From: Anticarsia gemmatalis
Taxonomy: Eukaryota; Arthropoda; Insecta; Lepidoptera; Erebidae
NCBI RefSeq assembly: GCF_050436995.1
Contig: NC_134769.1
Location: 8,779,001-8,843,000 of the forward strand
Length of the DNA stretch: 64,000 bases
Direction: 5' to 3'
In this document: piece after piece, positions 26,291 to 39,147 of the stretch
Position numbering within the stretch: position 1 is the stretch's first letter
Layout: each line of letters opens with the position of its first letter
Program-made: the position numbers and the translations under genes
The notes under the pieces: generated by a model
Databases searched by the model: none
Told to the model about the DNA's origin: nothing
Seen by the model: the letters and a program-made list of their open reading frames with translations, nothing else

Positions 26291-27054
26291 AATAAAAAAT
26301 ATTTTTTTCTTTTGCTACTGTTTTTTGTCCTGTAGTAATCTTATCCGAATACGATTCGCTCATTTGTCGTATCACTCATTTAATCTACTTCTAGACGTCC
26401 GATACTTTCCCCGTATCTGATATGACTGTGATCAGAATAACAAGGGTTTGGGGCTTCGTATCAAAGGAAGTTTGTAGAATGATATGAATGCCTTAATACA
26501 TAAAGATTTCTTGCTCCTCATTACAAAGCATGTACCTACTAGAGTAAGATCCCAGAGCTGCCAGACCTACGTCATTTTAGCAAAGCTGAAACTTTGAGGA
26601 TTGTTAGTATAAAGGGTCTGTTAAGAGGTATGCACATCCACTACCTTGAAAGCGGGGCCGTTTCTGAGGTAGCGCGGAGTGAAGGTGCGTAAAAAACGAC
26701 CCAACCCACGTTATAGTAGCAAAGTTGGTTTTCAGATATGTTATTAATGATATTATGTAGAATTAAAATTGACTATTGCCAGACCGTTTCCCGGGGCCAT
26801 TACTTCTGCCAGACGCCTTAAATGTTATAAAAAAATGAGGTCAACTACGTCATAGTAGCAAGCCTAAATTTTATATATGTTATTAAAGGTACAATTTTAA
26901 GACCCCCTGTATGCGGACAGACCATTCCGCGGGGCCCTTCGTCCCCTAGACGCCATTAAACTTTCCCTATGAGTGCGAGAGTAAGAGCATTATTCATACG
27001 CATAAATGAAAAACAATTGAATTAAAAAAATAAAAATTGAAAAATTATTGAATA

Positions 27055-27307
27055 CTAACTGACCCGCGCATCTTTGCTTGCGTCACTTAAGAGAAATAGG
27101 TCAAAATGTTACATAAACGGGTTATGTAACATTTTTCACTGGTACTCTGCTCCTATTGGTCGTAGCGTGATGATATATAGCTTATAGCTTTTCTCAATAA
27201 ATAGGCTATCCAACAGTAAAATATTTTTTTATTCGCACCAGTAGTTCCTGAGATTAGCGCGTTCACACAAACAAACAAACTTCTCAGCTTTATAAAATTA
27301 GTATAGA
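27055..27307 (-). mobile_element. Helitron copy in left arm of the first inverted-repeat element
   Basis: 'ctaactgacccgcgcatctt' to 'aaaattagtataga' is the same family as 54614, with its CTAG end mutated to TTAG. An almost identical copy in opposite orientation lies at 27684-27936 in the right arm. Confidence 0.6.
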
Positions 27308-27350
27308 TTAAAAGTACTTGGAATGTTTAGGAAGATAAGTAACATTATTT

Positions 27351-27640
27351 CAATTATTAATATTATATTATATATTATATATTAGGTATATTATTATATT
27401 ATTATATTATTTTATTTCATTATTTCAATATACCTACTTGTAACTGTTTTCAACATCATTACCTACATTTTTTTTACAGAGAATTCAAGTAACAATGAAG
27501 ACGATGGTGGAGATGATTTAAATATTCAATTTGATGAGGGAAGAGCTCAGATAATGATGATGATGATGAATGACTACAATTTTTTTTTTCATAATTTTTG
27601 TGAATAGTGTAAACCATATCTATTTTTAAAATAATTCCCA
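27351..27640 (+). pseudogene. Exon-like acidic segment in centre of the inverted-repeat element
   Basis: After an AT-rich tract (27360-27420), a pyrimidine-rich acceptor 'acctacattttttttacag' ends at 27479. The following sequence reads in one frame NSSNNEDDGGDDLNIQFDEG, and in a shifted frame ends DNDDDDE plus TGA near 27571. The splice site, low-complexity acidic composition and stop suggest the last exon of a captured or ancestral transposon gene, now broken. No homologue is recognised. Confidence 0.3.
27360..27420. repeat. AT-rich ATT/TATA short tandem tract
   Basis: Imperfect repeats of tattatat and attatt fill about 60 bp in the centre of the first inverted-repeat element. Confidence 0.7.
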
Positions 27641-27683
27641 AAATAATGTTACTTATCTTCCTAAACATTCCAAGTACTTTTAA

Positions 27684-27936
27684 TCTATACTAATTTTATA
27701 AAGCTGAGAAGTTTGTTTGTTTGTGTGAACGCGCTAATCTCAGGAACTACTGGTGCGAATAAAAAAATATTTTACTGTTGGATAGCCTATTTATTGAGAA
27801 AAGCTATAAGCTATATATCATCACGCTACGACCAATAGGAACAGAGTACCAGTGAAAAATGTTACATAACCCGTTTATGTAACATTTTGACCTATTTCTC
27901 TTAAGTGACGCAAGCAAAGATGCGCGGGTCAGTTAG
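27684..27936 (+). mobile_element. Helitron copy in right arm of the first inverted-repeat element
   Basis: A mirror image of 27055-27307 with only a few substitutions visible by eye. It runs from A|TCTATACTAATTTTATAAAG to CGCGGGTCAGTTAG|T. Confidence 0.6.
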
Positions 27937-28788
27937 TATTCAATAATTTTTCAATTTTTATTTTTTTAATTCAATTGTTTTTCATTTATGCGTATGAATA
28001 ATGCTCTTACTCTCGCACTCATAGGGAAAGTTTAATGGCGTCTAGGGGACGAAGGGCCCCGCGGCATGGTCTGTCCGCATACAGGGGGTCTTAAAATTGT
28101 ACCTTTAATAACATATATAAAATTTAGGCTTGCTACTATGACGTAGTTGACCTCATTTTTTTATAACATTTAAGGCGTCTGGCAGAAGTAATGGCCCCGG
28201 GAAACGGTCTGGCAATAGTCAATTTTAATTCTACATAATATCATTAATAACATATCTGAAAACCAACTTTGCTACTATAACGTGGGTTGGGTCGTTTTTT
28301 ACGCACCTTCACTCCGCGCTACCTCAGAAACGGCCCCGCTTTCAAGGTAGTGGATGTGCATACCTCTTAACAGACCCTTTATACTAACAATCCTCAAAGT
28401 TTCAGCTTTGCTAAAATGACGTAGGTCTGGCAGCTCTGGGATCTTGGTCCATACTTAATTTTGAAGTATTGATAACATTAAACTCAGCTTTGTTCATTTT
28501 TAATTGCTAATTAATTATTAATTACATTATCGAAAACAAAGCATGTTGTATCAAGGATTCATTAAAAATAAATACATGTAATATGGTCAGTAGGATAGAT
28601 TAACAATTTGATTTTATCCTGGTTGACTAATATCGTCAAAGAAATAAATAATATAATAAACCTAATACATATTCAGTAGCAGGAAAATATGAATGACCAA
28701 TACCAATATTTCAATATCAGTTATTACTAATATTCGTATCATTATCAATATGCCTTGAAAAAAGGTCAGGTGCGTAGTACTCGTAACT

Positions 28789-28960
28789 GACGGTCCTGTA
28801 TGACAAGATGTATGGATGTAACTAAATGAGGAATGGGTAGTTTTTAAGGATTCCTGTTTGGTAGATGGATATGAAAGAGGCAATGGAAGTTTGTAAGGAT
28901 CGTACCAACTGGCGTTCTTAGGTCTCTGTCTACTTGTATCGGGAAAAGGCGTGATTTTAT
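28789..28960 (+). repeat. Dispersed repeat ending in 'gcgtgattttatgtacgta' (fullest copy)
   Basis: Order: 'gacggtcctgtatgacaaga', 'tggatatgaaagaggcaatg', 'tttgtaaggatcgtaccaac', 'ggcgttcttaggtctctgtc' and a gcgtgatttt tail. Shorter copies of the 3' end occur at 13785, 39533, 53371, 59057, 59792 and 61845, and reversed at 6424 and 32011. A 124-residue open frame on the minus strand here is chance. Confidence 0.5.
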
Positions 28961-29893
28961 GTACGTATCGTATCATATTCTGATGTAATATACGATATTC
29001 GACACGAAGGAAGTGACGAACACATAAATAATACACCGTTGCATTACTTCAAATAAATGTAATACGAAACCTTGCAGGTATTGATTCAGACTTTAAAACG
29101 TGGATTGATCGGCCGATGAGTTGGGCAACATGTTTGATGACTTGTTGGCGGTTTTTGGGGGTGTGGAGTTACTGCAGGATCCGTTTGGTGATAAGTTTAG
29201 CGTTTTCTTTGATGTGGATGGAGTGTAATTTACATATTATGTAATTATTTGATTTGTTAACTCGATTTTTCATTTGATTTCTTCGTTGACCTGTAAATGC
29301 ATAAGTGCAGTTTACACTGCTTAGATTTAATATGTTGTGTATTGAAAGCAATACTATCTTTTCTTCAGTGATAGTAGGAAGGCGAAAATAATGTGTCTAT
29401 ATGTTACGTTTTTAAAACTAAACGACTGAATTAGTTCAGCAAAAATCTGATTTCTGTGTAGATTAGGTTTCTTTAAAAATTGTCTGTAGAGGCGTATTTG
29501 CAGACAATTATATTATCCAAGCACTCGTGTAAAACTTACTTAAAATAAAATAAAGACCAGTTTTATTACGAAACATGATTTTTATAGCTCTTTTATTGAG
29601 AACAAGTATATTTTTATAATTATTACCACTATTTATACACACAATTGTGCTGTTTTGTGCAACTGTTTTATAATCGGAGGGCAAGAGTACGTTTCCAACT
29701 AAGGAAAGGGTTTCAATAGATAATGACGTTCGTCACGCTATGGTACAATGTTATCTAACTATTGTAAGCCCTTCATAGTAAATGGTAATTTTAGACATTG
29801 TGTACAGTTTTTTTTGTTATTTTCTATCATTATGTTAGTTTTCCCTATACGTTTAATTGGCTGAGCTGTACGGTGTTAAATCAGCCAGCTTTT

Positions 29894-29950
29894 AATCTAC
29901 TAATGCCCCACTATTGGACAAGGATCTGGTCTCAAATTGAGAGAGATAGA
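29894..29950 (-). repeat. Dispersed repeat, reversed copy of the 3680 family
   Basis: 'taatgccccactattggaca' and aggatctggtctc are the reverse complement of the family's 'cagtgggac' end. Confidence 0.45.
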
Positions 29951-32010
29951 GACGAAGTTAGAATAAATAAATAAATTTATTTTTACAATTTTGTCTGAAT
30001 CAGTTTTCACGCAGAAATACTTTACTTCTCGTTCTCCCTAGAGGTTAAGTCTTCATAATAGACTTAACCCTCCAACCACTGAACTACAGAACCTTCCCTT
30101 CATCACTACATCACCTTATTTTATAACTACAGACATAAATCATTCAAACCTTGACCGCGAATCATAAATGCACTATAAAGCCTTCAAGAGTGACAAGACA
30201 GCGAGAGCAAGTCACTTCAGTTTAATGGAGAAGCTGATCATAGATACTACACTCTATCTCTGCATCTATCTTAGTCTGAGTGATATGCCTGCATACATTG
30301 CTGTATGAACAATGAAGCCGGTATAAGGTTAGCGTTGAAATCAAACCATTAACGACTGGTTTCACCTAAGCTAAAGCCACAATTCATAGCTCGGCATAAT
30401 TCCATCCCATAGATTGCAACAATGCCATGAGAAAACAGTCTTAATTTTACATGATAAGCTATTCTATTTTTTATATTTTTATCCAAAAGTGATCAAACTC
30501 AATATACATGAGTATCAGTTAGCTTGTGAAGTTTTGGCAGCTTTTTCATATGTTTGCTGTCACTTATTCTATTGAATGGGTAATCTAACATTTATCCATG
30601 TGCTGTAAAACTGGCCCTTATCCTATCAAATACTGACAAAGTTACAGTTATTATTATCGGCTTAAAGTAGCTCTTTATTCTTATGCCGTCTGGGTGGTCA
30701 GACATTAGGGACGGCAAATTGCCCATCATAATTGCTAAGGAACGGGTTGGACAGTTGTTTATTGTATTTTATTATAAACAGATCGAGTAACAGCGCATGT
30801 TATGAATATTACTCACATAACATGAGTAATAATTCTACGGAATACAACTTTGGGAGTGTAAAAATTATTGTACTTTGCAGTACAGCTTTTTGCGAAAAAC
30901 TCAAAACTCTTGAATCGATTGTCTTTTGGTTTTTATCTATGAACAGTCTTTCTGTAATAGCTATTTTTTAGTCTATCATTTACTACCGTTTCTGCAATTG
31001 GCTGCCATCTGATAATGATTAGGGAAAATGCAAAGAATTTAGCGCTGTAACCGCGCTTGAATTTTAGGGTAGAACAATTAGCCGAATATCTTAGAATCCC
31101 TTTTTCTCAATAAAAATATCTTATGAAAGTCTTCTGTCTTTCTTATTACAGAAATGTCTTAATGTTGTTTTCCCAATAGTAGTGTTTCGATATAATCCAA
31201 GTTGTCCAATGAATCAGGTTTATATTTCTGCGTGTTCATCAATCCTGACTCCTATCAATCTGTATAACAGAGTTGCTATAAATACACGTAGGGCCGATGT
31301 ATATCTCATCCATTATCTGGGTCAGATAGGGCTGCCCACAGCCATGTTGGGGTCAGCATTTCCTGGATAAAAAATACATGAATTAGGTTTTTGTTGGTTC
31401 TTTGAGTGAAATAAATAGCTCTATTAAGTAGTGCTGTGTTCGCGAGTAATCTTTTCTGTCTTGTTATTATGAAACTTCTCCATTTATTGCTTTGTTTATT
31501 GAAAAGTATATCCTCGGCAAGGCTTTCCTTTACTTCACACTACATAATAGAACCTGAATCCACTCTTAAAATCATTGAATTAATTTTCGCAATTAAGATA
31601 TTTACAACTAGGTTATGTTTTGATGAATGCTACCTATTTGTACTAATAAATAGCAACAAAGTGTCAGTGTTATTGTCCGATAACGTACAAACCATTCCTC
31701 TCGAGACACTTAAACGTTGAACAGGTGCCAGCCCTACTTCGTGGACTGCTTAATCCTGTTATCTGTCGTTCTCATTGGATGTGATTTTAACTGTAACGTG
31801 GACTTTCTACAGATGGACTAACGAACGGATTAAACATGACATTTTATACTTTGACTGAGTCAGTTTTAAAATGTCAATATCATTTTCAGACTGTCTTTAT
31901 AGCCAGAGTTGTAGATGATTGTAGATCATGATATTTCGATTGATTTCCGAGACAGCCAGAACTTTAAGCTCAAAGCTATTGCCCATGGCCTTGCCCAGAA
32001 CATAGTTCTG

Positions 32011-32078
32011 TAGGTACATACATACATGTGATCACAACTTTTTCTTATAGGGGTAGGCAGAGACCAGAGATAATGATT
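32011..32078 (-). repeat. Reversed tail copy of the 28789 family
   Basis: 'gtacatacatacatgtgatc' and 'tataggggtaggcagagacc' are the reverse complement of the family tail. Confidence 0.45.
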
Positions 32079-32109
32079 ATATGTAATTCTGTTCATGATA
32101 AATGAATTT

Positions 32110-32155
32110 AACCCATTACTGTCCCACTGCTGGGCAAGGGTGTTCTCTTGAAACG
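32110..32155 (-). repeat. Dispersed repeat, reversed copy of the 3680 family
   Basis: 'ttactgtcccactgctgggc' followed by aagggtgttctc is the family's conserved 3' core read backwards. Confidence 0.5.
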
Positions 32156-35100
32156 AGTATAGTGTGGTTCCTTGACTCAGTGGATTGATTTGATTTTGTT
32201 TAATCGCGTAAACATACTATGTGTTGGCAGACTGTTTGTCGGTTTGAATAATTTTCTCCCTTTTATTTCTTCGCAATTTTCTCTCGAATACCAAACAACA
32301 AACCATATTGCAATGGAAATATCTGGAAAGTATCTTCACGCATTAATAGACAATTGTGTATCAATCAATGCGATGTATTGAATATTTAATAAAGAACTCA
32401 CGTTGCAACAATCATTGTTGTGATTCTTGGTAGAGAATGTACTGCACTAGATATATGTAGGGTAAAACTAAAGTATTACGTATACAAAATATGTAATACG
32501 ATTCTTGCTAATTGGATTTCTAGGTATTGCGTTTATCCGAAATTATTTTGTGTGTTTCGCAATATTATATTCTCGGAATGAAGCTGCATAATGGTCTATT
32601 TGTAGAATTAATACTAGATTTGCAAAAAAATATATTCAACTCGCTTCGGTCCTGATGCTGGTAGTGGGTCTCTTCCTGGAATTAAAGGCCTAATTTATTT
32701 ATTTATCTGCTTACAAAAATAGTATATAATCGAACGTATTGCCTTAGGTATTCTCTACCTGAGGGTAGTGTAGAGATGGAAAAGTAGGTGTAGTTAATAA
32801 CATATTGATGTCAGTCCAGTCTATACTCCTTAAAGTCTTGTATGGAGAAAATTTGAATGTAGAATCTAAAAAACGCGTTTATAATGTTGCATGAAAAAAT
32901 TGCATACACTAGAGGAAGTAAGCATACTGTACAGTAAAATGTTAAAGTTACGGTAGCTTTACCGTATCAATAGTAAGACAGTCAATAACCCCGCGATCGC
33001 AACTAGTTGCATGCGTCCGTTTTGGCTGTGTTTCCGTCTTACATGTGTTGATTACTTAAACAAGTGTTTACGAGTCCGTGCGCAAGACTGCACGCTCCAC
33101 TGCGCACACGTACGCAATATGGGATGTAGGTGTACTTATCACTGTATACTATACTACAATAACTTGTCTTGTGTGTAAGGTTCGCGGCTGTCGGAAGTAT
33201 ACAAGATTCAGGATTTAGAACATAATTGACACGCAGACGTATGCAGCTGATAATGGCGTGTTTGATACGGCTACTTTTTTTTGGAGAATCGCATACCTAA
33301 TTATTCTAACCCAAATAAATAATGTAAGCCGAAGTTGTCTACTAAGTTATCCGACTATAGTAGACCTAGAGACCCTAAAATGTAGAAAACTGTTGAAAAT
33401 GTTTACAGTTGAACTTCAGTATGTGTAATTAGATGTTTTATGATAATCAGCGGCAGTCAAATAATTTATTGTAATCTTATCAAAAATCACAATAAACAGA
33501 ATTACCGATTAAATGTCGATAATATCTAATCAAAGAGAAATAATCTCTTTGACGATAAAACTTCACGGTTTAATTAAAGTAAAGGCTCCCGACCATATCT
33601 TTAAGACACAATTATGCTACTTATAGACTGTTATTATCTGCTTCAGGTTTTTTAGTTTTGCTTGCAAGGTGAAAAAAATTATTCCGGTAACCTTAGTCTC
33701 AGCATTTCTTGCATTCTATAGATGCAGTTTTAACCGCAATCCTGATAAAATTACCTATTATTTGCACTAAGTCTTTACTCACCCTATGCAATATTACGAT
33801 TCAGTGAAAACGCAAATAACTCCCAAACGACTCATTTCGACCTGTGACGTCACAAACTGTATTTCTCACAATTTTACACAACTCATAAAGCAATAGTTTC
33901 TAGCAGTTTACTACTAAATGTGAAGTGCAAATTAACTGCTTTTCTTCTAAGATTTATTTGTAACAAACGTATTAATGGAGAAGTGTTTGTTGACTGCAGA
34001 CTTCAACCTACTGAAAACTGTATTAATGTACTTTAACTTTAAGACCTTACCGTTGGGTGTCTTTTTAATTGAAGCGCCTTGGTAAGAGATCCTGAGAATC
34101 AGTTGCATTTACCGGTCAGTAATCAATCATAGTTAAGTAAACCTTGGCGCCATCGGTCTGCTGGGGGTAAATGCTATGCTACAGCTTTAAAACTGAGATT
34201 CTTTCTGCTTCTGAAGGCACGTAACTTAATTCAGTGTGTGTTGCTGTTATGCCTGAGCACCTTATGACCGGCTTATAAGGAAAACAGGGGCACTACAAAG
34301 CCTGAAAATAACTATTTCACTTAGAGTGGAACGTCTAAACTTCGTAGAAAGAAAGAAAGACGTGTATTTCTCTCTGAAAAGCCAGTTAATCATTATAAAC
34401 ACGTGATAGAATGATGAATGATCACAATAAAACTCGGCACGCATGGTATGCGTCAATGTAATTCCACGTACACATCTAAACACATCACAATATCTCCATA
34501 GACAATAATATATTTTTAGTATTTCCAACTAATGCCGGTTTCCTCTCGTTTTTCCTAGCGTTTGTTTACCAGTTCCGATAAATGAGCGTTTATATCTTCA
34601 TGTTTTTGTTTATCGTAAGGGGTCAGTGTGTTTGAAGGTCCTCACTCTGCTAGTAAGTGTCAAATGCTTCGTATACAAATATTCGTATGTAATACATATC
34701 TTATACCAAACGTTTTATACTTTTCTATTCATAATGGTTGATGGTATTTGGTTAGCTTAGCAAGTGGGATTTTGACAGAATCTGTATACATTTGCTATCA
34801 TGTCGGATTGCCATATCGTCAGTGCTAAATATAGCATTTCTGTTTAATAGGTTTTCCTGACCTATAATTTCTAACAATTTTCAAAAACGCTTAAGTAGAA
34901 CTATACATATAATTGTTCACGATTTCGGAACCCACGTTTCAAAAAACTAACAAAACAAACCTAATTTATATTTCGTTTTCTGGGAAACAATGTTCCCGTT
35001 ACCGATCAATAGTCCTTGCATATAAACAGTCCGGCTCTCAGAACACACTATTACATAAAAATATATTCACAGCGGATTACCAAATCTCAATATTGTTGGA

Positions 35101-37145
35101 ACGTCGGATGCTCGCTGTAATCTATTCGCTCTCTTATATTTAGGACGATGGCAATAAACTTCACTACGTAAGGAGGCGTGCAGATCAGAAATGTTGCTGA
35201 TAGACTTAGAACAACAGACGAAAATAGGAAACTAAATAAAAGGTCCCTTATTTTCTATTGACGTTATTTTTAGCTGTATAGGTATGAGTATTGCACCGGA
35301 AAATTGATCTCTGTTCCTCTTAAATTATCTAGTAATCGGTTCCGAATTTTGATTTTTAATTCTTATTTTCAGTTCCCTAGAATAAAGACTATAGAATGTC
35401 TTCAAAGACGGTGACAGAAAATACAAATTTGTACACACTTTTGGTGTGATATATTTAGATTTTAATTTAAGCTCGTATCCTCATCTGTAGGCAATGATTA
35501 TCGAGTGTTATCCTGTGCATTTTTCTTTATCCTTTCCACCATAGATCTTGCAGAAAGTGGGGCGTGCGCCTAACGTCCTGCCGTTTCTTTACGACGCACG
35601 CTAATGTGCCTCTGTCTTCCACAACAATTTCCGGGAACGCATAAATACATGTATATTGAACTTCCTTGTTCTATTGAACGAGACAGATATACTTTATGGT
35701 ATTTCTTTGTTCCAATGGGGCTACAAGTTAAGAAAGAATCGCTAGGCGATTTCCATATTATAGACATCACTCCCTTTTTTCCGCAGACACCGTAGGAGCA
35801 CTTAACAGCATGCGTATTTTGCATCTCAGTTACAACTAGTGAATGTCATTTTTATAGTCAATTATGTTGTACATTGCAGTTTCCACGTAATGTAGTAATC
35901 ACCATAATTTAAGGAAAGAAACAATGTACTGAATAGCGGCTCTCCAATTTGCAACTGAGATACCACTTTGCTTCAGTGCTGTACACAAGACTGCGTGTCT
36001 GTAGATATGAACAAAAAGCAGTAAAAGTGAAAACCTGCTATTAAATAACGGTGGCTTGTGGTGACACATCTTGAGAAAATTACAATGTAATTTTATAATG
36101 AGATGAAAATTTCTTAATCGTGAGAAAATTCGCGTGGTTTAAGGATCTGGAAAGTGAAACAATAGAATTATGTAAGTAATTTTAGTAGGTACAATTTTGT
36201 AGCAGAACATTTTATTTGTGGGCGAATAGAATTTCGTGGGCAGTATTTAATTTACACTTATTAAACTTGATAGCTGGTAGATCAATGCTTTGTCATTTTG
36301 TCAATAAAAATAGTCATTTTTGGTCAAATCAACTCGATAATTATAATGAACTGAATGCTACACTCTACCTAATCTACGTATATGCCTATCAGCATTCATA
36401 TCTATCGGGATTCAATAAAAATTCGCTTTCAATTTGTACAAAAATAGAAAGTTGTAATAACAATATCTGTTTGCGTGTGTTCTCTGTTGATAAGCGAACT
36501 CAGTCCCTTTCGCAGCTTAATCGCGGTCAATTTCTATTCAAATGTTTTGTCCCGATGGGTTTCATTGCAACGTGTTTGTTTTACCTCGCTCCTACATATT
36601 ACCACAGTGTACGCAGGGATACTTATATTACTCATACCAAAAGTGTGTTAAGAATGATTTTAATATCAGAAAAATGTAGGTTCTAAGAAGTATATGCGAC
36701 TACTGTCATTAGACCTAGGGTTGACGAAGGGTCATGGTTTCGTTTAAAAATATCGCGTTGTAACGCTATAAACCTCACCTTTTTCTTTAAACTGGAAAAG
36801 ACAAGAAGTGGATATTTAAACATCTTCCTCTTGATTATCCTCCCTACTAAGCAGCAGGCGTGATACTAAAAGAATTGTATCAAGGAACTGGTGCCTTACA
36901 TTTCGAGCAGATTTCCTATTAAGTACCACGTTCATTCATTTTCTTGCGAATAGAGAATGCGTATGCGTTTCTGAGTTATTTCATTTCACTGTACTGATTA
37001 CACTGTGCCGTAGTATGAACGCATCCCAACGTTGAACGGGTAGGGTTGTGCGTAAAGCTGTTAGGTAAATATTCTCCATTGCGTATAGTTGCGTAAGTTC
37101 GATCCTATATTAGGATACGTTATGGCGAATTGTATTATTTCTAAA
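32156..37145. other. No gene recognised
   Basis: Mixed AT-rich sequence. The longest open frame (36216-36686, + strand, TTG start) has no recognisable domain and an unbiased composition. Nothing else is supported. Confidence 0.5.
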
Positions 37146-38160
37146 TACAGGGTGTAACAGACAGGCTACCGAAAACGAAAAAAAAATGATTCTAGACATG
37201 ATTCTGGTGCTTATGGCGTTGAAAATTTTCATCGCTTTTTTCATGATTTTTCCGATTTTTTATGCGTTTTTTTTATTTTTTTTCGGTATTATTTCGTTAA
37301 TACTACACAGTGCAACATGAATATGAGAAAAAATCCGTCATATTACTGTTTTTCACAAAAAACAGCAATGGATTAAAACAACGTATAAATTCGCTATCAG
37401 CTGTCCGCGGCCAACGACACCGCGCCGGCGGCGGCCGGCCGCGAAGGTCGACGTACCTACGCGCGCCACACAGACACGATTACGCACACAGCTGTCAGCC
37501 TCACTCTCACTAGTATGCAGCGTTACTTAGTATTTGTTCTTCTATGTTAAAAATGAAAATGACATAATTATCCCGCTCTCCGATAAAAGGTACATTAATA
37601 AGATTTAAAATGTGTGATATCTTATTATTATTACACGTACAAATACATACAGAACGACAAAAAATCCTATTGATATTCTTTAGCGCTATAAAAATCTCTA
37701 ATAAACAATTTAACAAGTATTGTCGCTTTGTTCTATTTGTTCTTGCAAACTTATTATTCTATTCGATATTTACACGCTCATTCATACAAGCGCGGTGCGA
37801 CTCGAAAAGTAGATGGCCGTAGTGACGCGTGACGCCGCGACCGCGCGTGGATGTTACATAGATGGGATGCGACAAAATGAATGCTAAGTAATTCTCCGGG
37901 GATAATGAATTATGATAAGTTAGTTTCTCTGATAAGAATATTAATGGATATTGATTGTTATCATTGTTATGTACCTACATTTTTTATGGTTTAATTAAAT
38001 AAACGTTTCGTGTTTATTTTATTTACTTTAATCTGATTTTATGTTATTAAATATCAAAGTAGGTATTTTAAACTTACATCAATAATGTTTGTAATGTTAT
38101 TCGGTATTTGAATAAAACTACAATGCAACGAGTAACAACTGTGACAAGTAAAAATAGTAC

Positions 38161-38634
38161 CTAATGCCACATCAATATTTTATTCAATCTAATCTCTCGC
38201 TGGGATCCTAACTCGTCGCTCGTCACCAAATCGGCGGCGCGCGCGCGGACGGCGACGCGGAGGGAGCGGGTGGCGCGGGCGAGGGGCGGCGCGAGTGAGC
38301 GGAGAGGCGCCCGCGCCGGCGGCTCTCTTTGATAGTTCGAGCAATTCGCTCGCGGAAGACGGAAGCTCTTCACCGGTGTCGTTCGTTATGTCCTATTCGT
38401 CGTGTCGTGTGTGAACTGTTGTTTATTATTACTTGTTATTGTTTCGGTTTTGAGTTGTTAGTGTTTTTATTGTTATTATTTTTGTTGTTATTGTTTTCGA
38501 AGTGCAGTTGTGCTCGTAAATAGGAAGAAATGTTGATGTGCTATGTATGGTGAAGCACGTGGAAGTGCACGGCGTGCTCTGCACCTGTACGTCCGGATCC
38601 AAAGGTACCTACTCAAACTCTCGCCATACACCAG
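38161..38634 (+). promoter_or_regulatory. CpG-rich block with candidate first (noncoding) exon
   Basis: Positions 38210-38330 are extremely CpG-rich in an AT-rich window. A less GC-rich, TTATTG-rich stretch follows and ends at a donor-like CCAG|GTAATT (exon end 38634). Gbeta's start-codon exon opens with an acceptor at 43920, so splicing 38634 to 43921 would give a conventional 5.3-kb first intron; this join is inference. Short upstream reading frames begin at several ATGs, including the one inside gttatgtcc near 38387 and one near 38549. The block lies inside a segment bounded by imperfect terminal inverted repeats (37146-39323), so a transposon origin is the alternative. Confidence 0.4.
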
Positions 38635-38934
38635 GTAATTGCGTGTTGATAGACATTGATAACAATTCGTTTTAGCACTTTCTTATTATTGGTTACATTT
38701 TGCTATTATTGTTTGATTTCACGTAAGCCAAGTAGGTATCTACCTACTTACAATTTTACTATGAGCTATTGTAACATACGAGCGTACTTACGATACCTAC
38801 CATAAACGATACATGAGATTGTTATCTAATAATACATACTAGTGAGCGCATAGACGTGGTGGTACGCGTACGTACCGCTGATTGTTGGCAGCTCCTCGCA
38901 TGATCAATTATTGTATCAACCACATTGTAAAACT

Positions 38935-39090
38935 TTTGGCGATTGAAAAGAGTGGCCGTGAGTTTCTCGCTAGCTCTTCTCATAAGGCTCTACCCCCTTT
39001 CCGAGCTAGTGGTAGATTCAGTAATTGTAACGACTATCGTAAGTGTCAACATTTGTCCTAAATGAATAAATGATTTGATTTTGATTTTGA
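38935..39090 (+). repeat. 3' end of a non-LTR retrotransposon
   Basis: The sequence runs from 'aagagtggccgtgagtttct' through 'ccgagctagtggtagattca' to a tail of repeated gattttgatttt. From memory this is a widely dispersed lepidopteran LINE 3' end; only the 5'-truncated tail is present. Confidence 0.6.
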
Positions 39091-39129
39091 TACCTACGAC
39101 GCGTCGCGACATGTCGTCGCTCAGCGCGC

Positions 39130-39147
39130 CGCCGCCGCCGCCGCCAG
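39130..39147. repeat. Short (CCG)n run
   Basis: A pure ccgccgccgccgccgcc run lies in a CpG-rich patch at the right part of the TIR-bounded segment. It generates arginine-rich frames on the opposite strand that are not genes. Confidence 0.8.

Larger units (their letters stand above)
26546..28445. mobile_element. 1.9-kb long inverted-repeat (foldback-like) element
   Basis: Two arms of about 805 bp, 26546-27350 and 27641-28445, are near-perfect inverted copies (only scattered mismatches, for example near 26927/28065), starting AAGATCCCAGAGCTGCCAG. The single-copy centre (27351-27640) holds an AT-rich tract and an exon-like acidic segment behind a splice acceptor. Each arm contains the same Helitron fragment in mirror orientation. 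No transposase frame was seen. It could be a foldback transposon, a segmental inverted duplication, or an assembly artefact. Confidence 0.8.

Noticed and set aside
28662..29036. 124-codon minus-strand frame
   Set aside because: It runs antisense through a dispersed noctuid repeat and has no coding character.
36216..36686. 156-codon open frame on the + strand
   Set aside because: It uses a TTG start, shows no domain, splice signal or coding bias, and lies in AT-rich DNA where such frames arise by chance.
38161..38373. Arg/Ala-rich minus-strand protein
   Set aside because: It is a translation of the CpG-rich block; the composition follows from CG dinucleotides.
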